DNA of 27,408 nucleotides from a virus, in the IMG/VR virus record IMGVR_UViG_3300023184_000440, positions 1 to 27,408 of that record, one strand, 5' to 3'. Under the pieces are notes generated by a model, which saw only the letters and a list, made by a program, of their open reading frames with translations, was not told where the DNA came from and ran no database searches. Positions 20,567 to 27,408 of this stretch are shown one piece after another. Both the position numbers and the translations under genes were made by a program. How positions within the stretch are numbered: position 1 is the first letter of the stretch; every line of letters starts with the position of its first letter.

Positions 20567-20953
20567 TCAGCTACGTGAACGACTCTTAGTCTTTACTACG
20601 TTACGAGCACGGGTTGCAGTAACACGACCTGAAGCTGCTGACTTCTTTGCACGCGTAGAAGTAGTGGTAGCAGCTACACGATCACGTACCGTGAGTGAAC
20701 AATCTACTGGAACTACTGCGCGGCTATCTTCAGTTGCATATACTTGACCCGTAGCTACATTTGCAAACATAAATGAATCTACTTCATCTAGCGTACCTTC
20801 TTCCAGTGAACGAGCACTAACTGAAAGTAGTTGATATACAGTTCCGGAAGCTGAACGTGGAAAGCGGAAAGTCTCTCCTGCACGAAGATGAGAAAGCGTT
20901 ACACGTCCGGCTTTTCCGGTTGGACCACGACGATTAACAGTTACTTTTGACAT
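20567..20953 (-). CDS. Small protein with beta-rich core and basic tail
   Basis: A 128-residue protein. The core (about 1-90) has strands such as AGETFRFPRSASGTVYQLLSVS and DSFMFANVATGQVYATE. The tail (about 91-128) is composed almost only of Ala, Thr, Ser, Arg, Lys and Val and ends KTKSRSRS, like nucleic-acid-binding tails of chromatin proteins. Its DNA is richer in G and C than that of its neighbours, perhaps for high expression. The ATG at 20953 is chosen because AAGGAA precedes it and a strong promoter lies just upstream; the longer in-frame extension overlaps that promoter. It may be a DNA- or RNA-binding accessory factor beside the single-strand binding protein. Family unknown. Confidence 0.7.
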   Translation of the reverse strand: MSKVTVNRRGPTGKAGRVTLSHLRAGETFRFPRSASGTVYQLLSVSARSLEEGTLDEVDSFMFANVATGQVYATEDSRAVVPVDCSLTVRDRVAATTTSTRAKKSAASGRVTATRARNVVKTKSRSRS

Positions 20954-20973
20954 TTTGAGTTCCTTTGTTAGAG

Positions 20974-21000
20974 CACCGACAACCGCTTGGGTATTCGGTG
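20974..21000 (-). repeat. Stem-loop in the leader of the basic-tail protein gene
   Basis: CACCGA (20974-20979) and TCGGTG (20995-21000) form a perfect 6-bp stem, with a short inner ACC/GGT pairing. It sits in the 58-base leader between the promoter and the ribosome site and is a candidate regulatory RNA element. Confidence 0.45.
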
Positions 21001-21011
21001 ATGATGGACCA

Positions 21012-21040
21012 ATCTTAGCAGAGATCAGATCGCTTGTCAA
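21012..21040 (-). promoter_or_regulatory. Sigma70 promoter overlapping the stop codon of the tubulin-like gene
   Basis: On the minus strand TTGACA (21040-21035), 17-base spacer, TAAGAT (21017-21012), 11 of 12 consensus bases. The TGA of the upstream gene (21039-21037) lies inside the -35 box. It drives the basic-tail protein gene. Confidence 0.8.
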
Positions 21041-21879
21041 GTCTGGCTCGGAGGCTGGATGAACTTGGTTTTTGCGACACAATAAACAAAATTTTCTTTG
21101 TAGTTTGTTTCATATATTTGAAACAATATTTTAACATTTTCTTTTTGTTTCTCTTTAATCTGAGACTTAATGGTTTGTAGCAGATTTTTTTCTTTTTTCA
21201 ACGTGTTTGAATTGATAGCAAAGTAATAAACAATTTCTTCTATATTATTCAATTCAAAAAACCACTTTACTTCTGTGGTACCTATTTCAGACAATCCGTA
21301 GGTCTGAATTCTTGTTATGTCACTTAATTCTATATTATTAGACAATATAGGCTTTATGTTGCTATAGATGTTAATATAATGAGAAGTAGAAGAAATCAAG
21401 TTAGTTAACTGATCGTTCATTTCTAGAATACTAACTTGATTCAGTATTTTTTCTAAATTTATTTTATCAAAAGCTACAAAGGTTTTAAACAGTCCGGATC
21501 TTGTATATTCTTGTAAAATACTGAATGTGATCTTGTCTTGTAATCTTTCAATATTACCCATTAATTCTAAATCAGAACGAACATAATAGATATTGATTTT
21601 TCTTTTTTTAAAATTTTCTAAAAATGCCAGTATTATTCCACTTATAGGTTCCGAACCATCAACAAATACTGATATTTCATCATTCTTGTCAAGAATAAAA
21701 TCTTTTAATTCTTTTGAACACTTTTTTTCATATTCTTCAGAATTTTTAAATTCTGGCATGACAAATGTATTACATTCATTCTCGCTTGTATCTATGCTAT
21801 AAACTTCATATTGAGGATATGAAGAAAATTTATTTACAAGCTCAGAACAAAAACTACCTATTCCAACCAAAGAAATCAT
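21037..21879 (-). CDS. Divergent FtsZ/tubulin-like protein (putative)
   Basis: A 280-residue protein whose order of elements follows FtsZ. A glycine-bearing first loop is LVGIGSFCSELVNKF (4-18), then EVYSIDTSE (25-33, like FtsZ AVNTD). VFVDGSEPISGIILAF (71-86) takes the place of the GGGTGTG tubulin signature, and INIYYVRSDLEL (95-106) that of VGVVTKPF. FKTFVAFDKINLEKIL (131-146) matches the LIVIPNDKLLEVL strand and helix. NNIELSDITR (181-190) matches the T7 loop NLDFADVKT, keeping the Asn and two acidic residues. The G-loop is degenerate, so GTP binding is doubtful. It might form or modulate filaments, or be a repurposed fold. The ATG at 21879 takes its ribosome site (AAGGA) from the end of the endonuclease gene. 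Pattern-based, not database-confirmed. Confidence 0.5.
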   Translation of the reverse strand: MISLVGIGSFCSELVNKFSSYPQYEVYSIDTSENECNTFVMPEFKNSEEYEKKCSKELKDFILDKNDEISVFVDGSEPISGIILAFLENFKKRKINIYYVRSDLELMGNIERLQDKITFSILQEYTRSGLFKTFVAFDKINLEKILNQVSILEMNDQLTNLISSTSHYINIYSNIKPILSNNIELSDITRIQTYGLSEIGTTEVKWFFELNNIEEIVYYFAINSNTLKKEKNLLQTIKSQIKEKQKENVKILFQIYETNYKENFVYCVAKTKFIQPPSQT

Positions 21880-21880
21880 A

Positions 21881-22615
21881 TTATTTTCCTTCTTGTTTCT
21901 TCGCTGATATTCTGCCTTTAAGTGCTTCACTGATTTTCTTTTTATGTTCTTCGCTGTGTTTTTTACCTTTAAGTGTTTCACGGATTTTCATTTTTGTTTC
22001 TTCGGAGTGTTTTTTACCTTTATTTGCTTCACCTATTTTTCTTTTCGTTTCTTCGCTTCTATTTCTATTTACTTCACTGATTTTCCTTCTTGTTTCTTCG
22101 CTGAATATCTTGCCTTTGTGGGCTTCACTCATTTTCCTTCTTGTTTCTTCGCTGATATTCTGTTTTGCTTCAATCATTTTCTGCCTTGCTTCTTCGCTTA
22201 CTACTTTGCCTTTAAGTGTTTCACGGATTTTCATTTTTGTTTCTTCGGAGCGTTTTTTACCTTTATTTGCTTCACCTATTTTTCTTTTCGTTTCTTCGCT
22301 GCGCTTCATTCCAAGATGAGAACCAGCAACTTTACATAGATTATAACCTCTATCAACTTCATAGGATTTATAATAATTTAAATAAACTTGTTCATATGCT
22401 AATAAGTGTTCTTGATTTATTACTTCTTCTATTATCTCAAATGTGAAACTTTGTTCTCCATATTTATCCCAGGCTTTTTGTAAATGTTCGGAGTGATGTT
22501 TTCTTTCGTTCAGATAATGCTTGTGTTGTGACCATCTTTTAGAGATATTAACTGCCGAACCTACATAAACTTTATTGTTTATTTTATTTTTTATTAGATA
22601 TATACCACTTTTCAT
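21881..22615 (-). CDS. GIY-YIG homing endonuclease with tandem NUMOD3-like repeats
   Basis: A 244-residue homing endonuclease. The GIY-YIG domain covers about 1-95: GIYLI at 4-8, [13 protein letters not shown] at 17-28 with the catalytic Arg27, and the probable Glu75 in [12 protein letters not shown]. Residues 103-240 are eight or so tandem copies of a 14-18-residue helical motif ([16 protein letters not shown] and variants) of the NUMOD3 DNA-binding type. This is many more copies than the two to four usually seen, and a 92-base block is duplicated within them. GIY-YIG enzymes of this kind nick or cut next to their host gene. It lies between the family A polymerase and the tubulin-like gene, with AGGAG before its ATG. 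Confidence 0.92.
   Translation of the reverse strand: MKSGIYLIKNKINNKVYVGSAVNISKRWSQHKHYLNERKHHSEHLQKAWDKYGEQSFTFEIIEEVINQEHLLAYEQVYLNYYKSYEVDRGYNLCKVAGSHLGMKRSEETKRKIGEANKGKKRSEETKMKIRETLKGKVVSEEARQKMIEAKQNISEETRRKMSEAHKGKIFSEETRRKISEVNRNRSEETKRKIGEANKGKKHSEETKMKIRETLKGKKHSEEHKKKISEALKGRISAKKQEGK
21966..22057 (-). repeat. 92-base direct repeat, copy 1, within the NUMOD3 array
   Basis: Identical to 22209-22300 except for one base (AGTGT against AGCGT). The offset is 243 bases, a whole number of codons. It encodes [16 protein letters not shown] plus most of the next motif. Confidence 0.9.
22209..22300 (-). repeat. 92-base direct repeat, copy 2, within the NUMOD3 array
   Basis: Partner of the copy at 21966-22057. 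The near identity, including third positions, shows a recent in-frame duplication or gene conversion inside the DNA-binding array. Confidence 0.9.
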
Positions 22616-22640
22616 ATAAATTTCTCCTATATGTAAGTAG

Positions 22641-23825
22641 TCAGATGTTTATTTTCCTCATATCTCCCAAAGTCTTACCAATCTTAACCGATGACTTAAA
22701 TTTACCAAACTCAGTATTGTTATATACATCAACAATTTGTTGAATCAAGTGTTTATCTTCTTTTTTCATGTCAATAACAATATTATCATGAATAACAATT
22801 TTAATCTTTGATTGACTACCTTTTAACAATTCATTTACTTTTAAAGCTTGCCTCAAGGCAAGACCTGCTGTCGTACTTTGAACAATATAATTTACTGAGT
22901 GGAACTCATCTGCTTCAATGACCTTACCATAATGATTTTTAACTGTTCTTCCATCCCAATACTTCTTCTTAATTAAGTCTGAGTTATAAATTTCTTTAAA
23001 TTGCTTTTCTTTTTCATTCTTCTTACCATACAACCAAGAAATGAATTCGTTTTTTGCCACTTTTCTATCATCGTAACCAAATTTAACTCGGTTCCACTCA
23101 TGGATATCATTAATAGGCTGATTGAGTCCACTTAGAGCAAGAAACATACGAACTTCTGCAGCATTATAATCAATATCAAGCAGGAAGTCTCCATCTGGTT
23201 TAATGAAGCCTCTCAAGTCTTTGCTTAAGTTCAAAATTGGAAAACTATTATCATCTGTTGTCAGCCGACCAGTTTTTGAATGGAACTGATTATAAACAAT
23301 CAAGTTATCTCTGTTAGAGTATTTTTGATGAAACTCTTTTACTTTATTATCATGTAAATTGTTTTTAATCAAGCTTTCATCAAATGAAAGTTTTTGAAAC
23401 GAGATATCTTGGATCAAGATTGATAAATCTTTTTGAAAATCATAATCAATTGGTTTTGGATTATTTTCTATAATATGATCAATTATCTGACACTTAATAT
23501 CACAAAAATCAATTAAAAATTTGCGTGGAACAAGATCGTAAAAACAATTTTCTTTTAATGAAACCTTTGCTTCAATAAAAGAACGAATAAATGATTTTGC
23601 TTGTGTGTTAAGCGATATCCAAAGATCTTTTAGATGTTCTGGACATGCTTCTTCATAATCTTTTCCTTCGCAGAAAAGACTAGCATATAAAGTATTTTTA
23701 TTGCTAAATTTTGAATATTTCCAAGTTTTATCTAAAATTTCAACTGGGGCTTGACCAAATATAAGTTCGCCATTAGAATAGAACCCGATGCATTCACTTT
23801 TATCGTCTAGCGTTAGGTAAGTCAT
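22641..23825 (-). CDS. Compact family A DNA polymerase (Pol I palm/fingers only)
   Basis: A 394-residue family A polymerase, much shorter than Pol I (about 900) or T7 polymerase (about 700). It has no 5' nuclease and no recognisable 3'-5' exonuclease domain. [19 protein letters not shown] (183-201) is the TGRLSSxxPNLQN block. Motif A is [10 protein letters not shown] (217-226) with catalytic Asp219. The fingers helix is [14 protein letters not shown] (254-267). Motif C is VIHDN (344-348), with Asn in place of the usual Glu after the catalytic Asp347. It probably fills gaps or repairs DNA alongside DnaE and the free 5' nuclease. The ATG follows its promoter -10 box by only eight bases and has no ribosome site, so translation may be leaderless. 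Confidence 0.88.
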   Translation of the reverse strand: MTYLTLDDKSECIGFYSNGELIFGQAPVEILDKTWKYSKFSNKNTLYASLFCEGKDYEEACPEHLKDLWISLNTQAKSFIRSFIEAKVSLKENCFYDLVPRKFLIDFCDIKCQIIDHIIENNPKPIDYDFQKDLSILIQDISFQKLSFDESLIKNNLHDNKVKEFHQKYSNRDNLIVYNQFHSKTGRLTTDDNSFPILNLSKDLRGFIKPDGDFLLDIDYNAAEVRMFLALSGLNQPINDIHEWNRVKFGYDDRKVAKNEFISWLYGKKNEKEKQFKEIYNSDLIKKKYWDGRTVKNHYGKVIEADEFHSVNYIVQSTTAGLALRQALKVNELLKGSQSKIKIVIHDNIVIDMKKEDKHLIQQIVDVYNNTEFGKFKSSVKIGKTLGDMRKINI

Positions 23826-23833
23826 AAGAACCG

Positions 23834-23862
23834 ATCATAGCCGCAATCTAGCCCAATGTCAA
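23834..23862 (-). promoter_or_regulatory. Near-perfect sigma70 promoter for the family A polymerase
   Basis: On the minus strand TTGACA (23862-23857), 17-base spacer, TATGAT (23839-23834), 11 of 12 consensus bases. It begins one base after the stop codon of the upstream gene. The polymerase ATG starts at 23825, about where transcription should begin. Confidence 0.85.
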
Positions 23863-23863
23863 C

Positions 23864-25138
23864 CTATAGGAATGTTTTCGTATATTTTATATCGCCTGTA
23901 TCTCTTGCACTCTTACATTTATTATTAATAAAATCAAAAGCAGCAATATTTCCATTATATCTATTAATTGTCAAAATTTCAGAAAACATCTGTTCAAATT
24001 GACTTTCAGATGAAATTATGTTATTTTCTTTTACTTTTATGTAAAAATATAATTTTAATAAATTTTCTTCTGGCATATGATTGTACAGATCTTCATATCG
24101 TATAAATTGTCTTAGAATTTGTTTTTCATATATGCACGCTTTACCATTTTTAAAACTTGTTTGTACACTTCTTGCAATTGGTTGTTCTTTTACAATAAAA
24201 TTAAATAAATTTAATAAATAAATCTTTAAACTTTCAAAATTAAAATATTCAGTAAAATAATAAAATTGATCAAAATAAGAGTTTAGCTCTTGAGCATCAT
24301 AAGATTGTAAATATTGTTTAGCATTTGCCCCAGCAATATCAAAAGTCAATCTCCAAGGAGAGTGTTTATCCATTACAAAGCCATGTTGTTTTGATAAGGT
24401 ATCAAATATACCGAAAGACTCATCAATTAAATAATTTTCATATGATTTTTTATCATCACCATGTTTATCCGGACCGATCTCAACAACTAAAGCAGAACAA
24501 TAAGGAGAACATGCAGCAGTTCTCATAAATTCTGTTTTATTGAATATCTTGTCGTTTTGATTATAAAAAAATATAAAATATTTTACAAATGTCTTAAAGT
24601 CAACAATTTTGTTATTTAATTTATTGTTGTTGATAAAGTCATAAAATTTGTTAAAATAAGCATTGATATATTCAGAATGTTGTAAATTTGCAGAAATAAA
24701 TGCTTTTTTTGGTTTTATATTGTAAAACTTACTTTTTGAACTTATAGCATTTGAATCTATTAAACGTTTGTGACGACTATACAATGCGTTAAAAGCATCA
24801 GCTGCCGGTGAAACAAGCATTAATTTTTGATCTGCGTCTAAGCTTTTTAATTTGTTTTCATCAATATTGATAATATCATTATTTAAATTTAACTTTCCGT
24901 ATAATTGATGTGAATAAAGATAATCTTTAAAATTTTCTGAAATCACTCCATTCATCACAGTGACGCTGTTAAACTCTGATTCGTAATTTAATCTTTGATA
25001 ATACAAGATTTTTGTTGTTAGGTTATTATTTCCTTGTGGGATTATTCTATACTTTGGATCGGTAGAATACAGATCAGCTTGATCAGCTATTCTGTTCATT
25101 TCCTGAAGGTATTTGTCTTGTGTGTTTTTATATTTCAT
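23864..25138 (-). CDS. Putative virion-associated protein (424 aa)
   Basis: A 424-residue, Asn/Tyr/Phe/Lys-rich soluble protein. There are no transmembrane segments and no catalytic motif that I recognise. KQHGFVMDKHSPWRLTFDIAG (about 247-267) resembles a block I associate with uncharacterised structural-region proteins of large marine myoviruses. AACSPYCSALVVEIGPDKHGDDKK is another distinctive block. It is 9 bases below the large gene at the window's right end and shares its composition, so the two are likely co-transcribed and possibly parts of the neck, tail or baseplate. The ribosome site is poor. Function remains open. Confidence 0.6.
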   Translation of the reverse strand: MKYKNTQDKYLQEMNRIADQADLYSTDPKYRIIPQGNNNLTTKILYYQRLNYESEFNSVTVMNGVISENFKDYLYSHQLYGKLNLNNDIINIDENKLKSLDADQKLMLVSPAADAFNALYSRHKRLIDSNAISSKSKFYNIKPKKAFISANLQHSEYINAYFNKFYDFINNNKLNNKIVDFKTFVKYFIFFYNQNDKIFNKTEFMRTAACSPYCSALVVEIGPDKHGDDKKSYENYLIDESFGIFDTLSKQHGFVMDKHSPWRLTFDIAGANAKQYLQSYDAQELNSYFDQFYYFTEYFNFESLKIYLLNLFNFIVKEQPIARSVQTSFKNGKACIYEKQILRQFIRYEDLYNHMPEENLLKLYFYIKVKENNIISSESQFEQMFSEILTINRYNGNIAAFDFINNKCKSARDTGDIKYTKTFL

Positions 25139-25147
25139 AATGTATTA

Positions 25148-27408
25148 TTATTTTTGACCGGAGACTATACCAATACCTAAGCTTCTTCTTTCAATTTCTG
25201 CAGAACGCATTTTTGATTCTTCAAGTAATGGATTGACTTTTAATTGTTCAAGTGGTTTTGAAAGTTTTATTACTTTAAATGGTAAATCTCTTAAGTCTGA
25301 ATAATCGCCAGTTCCCGTTGCAACCCAATTTGCTTCAAGTGTGGTAATAAATTTACCAGATTCAATAGATGTCTTTATTGATATAACAACAAAGTATCCA
25401 CCAATCCCATAATCGATTGGATCGCCAAAGTTAATAACTCCAGGAAAAGATGGAGAAAGATAAATCATACTGCCAATTCTAAAATTTACAGTGCCAAGCA
25501 TATCAATAGTGACATTATATTTTCCTCTTAAAAATACACCGGCTTTCCATGGCTTTTTATCAACTTGAGTTTGTATATTTGCTTCTCTTACGAAAGGCAT
25601 ACTTTCTTCTCTAAAAGTAATTTTATTTATTATTCCTTTGCTTTGTCCATAGAAAAAATGTGGTATTCCATCTTCAAGATCTGTAGAAAAATTACTTTTT
25701 CTTGTGTTATGAGTTGGCATTGTATAAAATATTATAATATTTTTTTTAATTGAGCTTGATGATTTTATTTGTTTATTAATAATAAAGTCTTCAATTTTTC
25801 CATATGTACTTTTTGTTAATATCTCTGTTTCATAGTTGCCTTGATTTTTTTTTATTAACGTTAAAAATTCATCATCTTGATTTAATTCAACTTTATCAAA
25901 GAAAAATTTAAAATTTAAATTTTGAGTTGGAACGTAATCTTCGTTTGTAGGTTTTACCGCTAAATTTAATAAATCTGTAATACAAATATTTAAAAAATTA
26001 ATTAAACTCATTTGTGTAATGTTTTGAGAAGTTATATTTTTATTTATCCAATATTGAAATGTAGAAATTGCTATTGGTATTTGTGTTATATTTATGGGAG
26101 TAACATTGTTTTCTAATATTGCTAAATTATCTCCAATTACAAGACCATTATCAATGTATATTTTATATTTATCATTTTTTGATAAATCTTTTGCATCAAC
26201 AAAGTTTCCGTCTCCAAAAGAAGCAATATTGCAATCTGCACATAGTATGATAAAATCACTTTCTTTTGTTTGGCCATTTTCAGTAACGGCACCCAAAGAA
26301 TCAATTGCCTTCAAAAGTCTTCCAAACGTAAAAAAAGGAATTGAATAAATATCTCCGGAAGTTGCAGATTCTTCTAGATCTTTTAAATATTTTTCAATAT
26401 CAGGTTCTTCACGGCGTTTTAAAGCGGATGTCTGATCAAACCTGACATTATATGGATTTTTTTTATTTGAAATTAAATTTATAGACTGTTCTGTTTTATT
26501 AACTTTTTGCGCTTCATTCGCTGCAGAATAAGAAATAATGATATCTTTTCTTTTGTTATATTCTGATTGATTTATTTTTAACTTTGGAAAACTTCCACCA
26601 TATTGTTCATTAATTTTATTAAAAATTGCATTTAAGAATTTATTTCTACTGTTTGTTGTAAGTTGAGTTTGTTGGTTATACAATCTTTCTAGATCACTTT
26701 GACTATCAGATTTTTCGTTACCTTCTTTATCAACAATTTTTACTGTGATCTTTCCGTCTTTATCTTCGGTGGGCGTAGCAATTAGGTTTCTTGTTTGCAA
26801 GCTTTCTTTAATATCGTCTATCTGCTTTGAAACATCATCTAATTCTTTAGATTCCCCACCTAAAACAGTTAATTTAGTTGGGTTTCTTGCTACTGCTTCA
26901 AGTGAACCTATATACTCAACTTGCAATGCCACAGAACCATCTTCGTTTATTGTTAAACGGTGTATAACGTAGCTTAAAAACAATTCACTACCAGAAGCAT
27001 CGGAAAATACTTGTAGTTCTTTTGGATTTAAATCTGATGGCAAATCTTTATCAAAATTCCATCCAAATTTTAATTTTATTTGGTAATAATTTGGATCGCT
27101 ATCACCTCTTAGAGATTTGCCTGATTTTTTTGGAGGATTAAAAAGCTGGAGATATCTAGATTTTTCATTAAACAACGTTTGAACTGAATCAAATATTATA
27201 TTTAATTTTACTTGATATATAAAAGTTGTTGCGATATCTTTGCCTTGAGATACGAATTCTAAATTAACCAAATTAGCCTGATGGCCTCTGTCGGAACCCG
27301 CACTGGTGATTGCATCAATCGCAGATTTTGGATAAAAATTATTAAAAGGTATTAAAAATTCGGATTCATCTTCATAAACTTTATAAATTTGTATATAAGG
27401 AATCAAAG
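25148..27408 (-). CDS. Large putative tail/baseplate protein, partial at its N-terminus
   Basis: An open frame of 752 codons that reaches the right edge, so the real start lies beyond it. It has an N-terminal beta-rich domain (IQIYKVYEDESEFLIPF, TFIYQVKLNIIFDSV) and a probable coiled segment with Lys/Glu/Asp near 188-212. A long Asn-rich middle follows. The C-terminal beta domain (about 615-715) has GVFLRGKYNVTIDMLGTVNFRIGSMIYLSPSFPG, GIGGYFVVISIKTSIESGKFITTLEANWVATG. That ending, with a barrel and 'VISIKTSIESGKFITTLE'-like strands, resembles baseplate hub or tail-lysozyme-type proteins of contractile tails. The assignment is by general look and size, not by a named family. Confidence 0.5.
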   Translation of the reverse strand, partial: LIPYIQIYKVYEDESEFLIPFNNFYPKSAIDAITSAGSDRGHQANLVNLEFVSQGKDIATTFIYQVKLNIIFDSVQTLFNEKSRYLQLFNPPKKSGKSLRGDSDPNYYQIKLKFGWNFDKDLPSDLNPKELQVFSDASGSELFLSYVIHRLTINEDGSVALQVEYIGSLEAVARNPTKLTVLGGESKELDDVSKQIDDIKESLQTRNLIATPTEDKDGKITVKIVDKEGNEKSDSQSDLERLYNQQTQLTTNSRNKFLNAIFNKINEQYGGSFPKLKINQSEYNKRKDIIISYSAANEAQKVNKTEQSINLISNKKNPYNVRFDQTSALKRREEPDIEKYLKDLEESATSGDIYSIPFFTFGRLLKAIDSLGAVTENGQTKESDFIILCADCNIASFGDGNFVDAKDLSKNDKYKIYIDNGLVIGDNLAILENNVTPINITQIPIAISTFQYWINKNITSQNITQMSLINFLNICITDLLNLAVKPTNEDYVPTQNLNFKFFFDKVELNQDDEFLTLIKKNQGNYETEILTKSTYGKIEDFIINKQIKSSSSIKKNIIIFYTMPTHNTRKSNFSTDLEDGIPHFFYGQSKGIINKITFREESMPFVREANIQTQVDKKPWKAGVFLRGKYNVTIDMLGTVNFRIGSMIYLSPSFPGVINFGDPIDYGIGGYFVVISIKTSIESGKFITTLEANWVATGTGDYSDLRDLPFKVIKLSKPLEQLKVNPLLEESKMRSAEIERRSLGIGIVSGQK

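Noticed and set aside
21765-22339. Long overlapping plus-strand frames rich in Phe, Leu and Ser
   Set aside because: They are the complement of the NUMOD3 repeat array, which repeats in all frames. The GIY-YIG protein is on the minus strand.

Overview
This window is a stretch of a tailed double-stranded DNA phage genome, probably large and T4-like in its replication genes. The basis is a gp32-type zinc single-strand binding protein, a UvsX/RecA recombinase, a DnaB/gp41-type helicase, a flap-nuclease-type exonuclease, a GroES-type cochaperonin, ThyX, a B12-dependent ribonucleotide reductase, lysins, a tail-adhesin-like protein and three homing endonucleases, in low-GC, tightly packed DNA. Every gene I accept lies on the minus strand, so the region is read from high to low coordinates. 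No tRNA, rRNA, CRISPR array, integrase or transposase was found. The promoters match the bacterial sigma70 consensus closely, and GH24 plus M15 lysins fit a Gram-negative-type host, but the host cannot be named from this sequence.

Layout in transcription order. (1) 27408-23864: two large, probably virion-associated genes. (2) 23862-18379: a compact family A DNA polymerase, a GIY-YIG endonuclease, a divergent FtsZ/tubulin-like protein, a small protein with a basic tail, the single-strand binding protein and the recombinase. (3) 18329-12612: a cytidine-deaminase-fold protein, two unknowns, the 5' nuclease, the helicase and a class II ribonucleotide reductase. (4) 12542-11980: an unknown helical protein and the cochaperonin. 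(5) 11900-6638: unknown genes, a tiny membrane peptide, an M15 peptidase, an Ig-like/LamG adhesin, a GH24 lysozyme, a DUF2827 glycosyltransferase and a lysine-rich peptide. (6) 6481-1: small unknowns, an HNH endonuclease, ThyX, a PQ-loop membrane protein, a conserved-looking Rossmann/nucleotidyltransferase-like pair, more small proteins, and a dnaE gene (DNA polymerase III alpha) running off the left end.

The genes form a nearly self-sufficient replication and nucleotide-supply set. DnaE is the likely replicase. The mini family A polymerase and the free-standing 5' nuclease look like the two halves of a split Pol I. RNR, ThyX and the deaminase-like protein would supply precursors.

The most notable points are these. 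First, dnaE has a duplicated and synonymously recoded 5' end flanking a LAGLIDADG endonuclease cassette. Second, transcription units are joined by composite elements in which a sigma70 promoter is threaded through a Rho-independent terminator hairpin, with the -10 box in the loop, and several other -35 boxes contain the stop codon of the upstream gene. Third, there is an FtsZ/tubulin-like protein with a recognisable T7-type catalytic loop but a degenerate GTP-binding glycine loop. All coordinates and motifs were read by hand; no database search was possible.
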